In this document: positions 63,764 to 64,000 of the stretch, one piece after another
Layout of the letters: every line of letters begins with the position of its first letter
Position numbering within the stretch: the stretch's first letter is position 1
Assembly (NCBI RefSeq): GCF_049933045.1
Contig: NZ_CP187926.1
Coordinates: 2,728,001-2,792,000, forward strand
Reading direction: 5' to 3'
Source: Pseudocolwellia sp049933045
GTDB taxonomy: Bacteria; Pseudomonadota; Gammaproteobacteria; Enterobacterales; Alteromonadaceae
DNA: 64,000 nucleotides
Notes under the pieces: model-generated
Told to the model about the DNA's origin: nothing
Seen by the model: the letters and a program-made list of their open reading frames with translations, nothing else
Databases searched by the model: none
Translations under genes and position numbers: made by a program

Positions 63764-64000
63764 ATGAATAAACCTATAAAAAAAATTGTTATTGTTGGTG
63801 GTGGTTCTGCAGGGTGGTTAACTGCTGGATGTATAGCTGCAAAGCATATGTCTGATTCAAACGGTTCTATCGAAGTTATCCTTATTGAATCTCCAGATGT
63901 AAAAAGTATTGGTGTTGGTGAAGGTACTTGGCCTTCAATGCGTAATACGCTCGAAAAAATAGGTATTAACGAAAAACAATTTATTCAAGAATGTGATGCA
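63764..64000 (+). CDS. Tryptophan-halogenase-like flavoprotein (partial, C-terminus beyond window)
   Basis: 79 codons to the window edge. N-terminal FAD-binding motif IVIVGGGSAGWLTAGCIAA (residues 8-26) and SIGVGEGTWPSMRNTL, the two hallmarks of the flavin-dependent halogenase family (GxGxxG and the G-E-x-T-x-P loop). The diagnostic W-x-W-x-I-P segment lies beyond the edge. Many Alteromonadales, Caulobacter and Xanthomonas carry such genes next to carbohydrate TonB receptors, where halogenation has not been shown. Start ATG with AGAGG upstream. Confidence 0.82.
   Translation, partial: MNKPIKKIVIVGGGSAGWLTAGCIAAKHMSDSNGSIEVILIESPDVKSIGVGEGTWPSMRNTLEKIGINEKQFIQECDA

Overview
The window looks like a chromosomal segment of a low-GC marine gammaproteobacterium of the order Alteromonadales, most like Colwelliaceae (Colwellia/Thalassotalea). 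The basis is the housekeeping order truA-accD-folC-dedD-cvpA-purF, AT-rich DNA, large TonB-dependent receptors, a glycogen operon, and VCR-like integron cassettes. No rRNA, tRNA or CRISPR array was seen.

Layout. (1) 1-2.5 kb: a PhnD-like periplasmic binding protein (cut by the window edge), a response regulator with a BldC/MerR-like DNA-binding domain in front of its receiver, and a divergent outer-membrane beta-barrel. The spacer holds a 9-bp-phased direct-repeat array. (2) 3.1-4.6 kb: four integron-type gene cassettes with attC sites and no integrase nearby. Two are 304-bp ORF-less duplicates. The last attC is cut by an IS91-type element (about 4.6-6.9 kb) carrying a Y2 HUH transposase and a frameshifted tyrosine recombinase. 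(3) 7.2-33.8 kb: a large accessory catabolic island. It holds three PuuE-like polysaccharide-deacetylase-family hydrolases, two isochorismatase-family amidohydrolases, ATP-dependent hydantoinase/oxoprolinase HyuA/HyuB, a flavin ring hydroxylase, an arylmalonate-decarboxylase/maleate-isomerase-like protein, two aldehyde dehydrogenases, a ferredoxin-type reductase, an isocitrate-lyase-family C-C lyase, a LeuCD-type hydro-lyase, a SAM methyltransferase with a small partner, a TonB receptor, a MATE exporter, and GntR and FNR/FixK-like regulators. (4) 34-49 kb: ordinary chromosome, with a Yip1-family protein, purF, cvpA, dedD, folC, accD, truA, a MarR/AhpD-like pair, mltF, purL and an FKBP isomerase. 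(5) 49.6-60.1 kb: the glycogen operon glgX-glgP-glgC-glgB-glgA plus a small stand-alone glycogen-binding-domain protein. (6) 60.2-64 kb: a TonB receptor behind two LacI-type operators, and the start of a tryptophan-halogenase-like flavoprotein.

How the island may work (inference). The enzyme set fits import of a ring-shaped nitrogen compound, such as a cyclic imide, hydantoin or lactam, possibly methyl-substituted. The steps would be oxidation, ring opening by the deacetylase-fold and/or HyuAB hydrolases, and release of ammonia from a half-amide by the isochorismatase-family enzymes. A maleate-like diacid would then be hydrated by LeuCD and cleaved by the isocitrate-lyase-family enzyme. No characterised pathway known to me has this exact set. 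An identical 12-mer, TGACAATTATCA, lies about 120-180 bp upstream of three of the transcription units. It resembles an FNR box, and the island encodes an FNR-type regulator with matching recognition-helix residues, so it is probably one regulon. Two island enzymes have lost catalytic residues: an aldehyde dehydrogenase with Ser for Cys, and an arylmalonate-decarboxylase-like protein without its cysteines.
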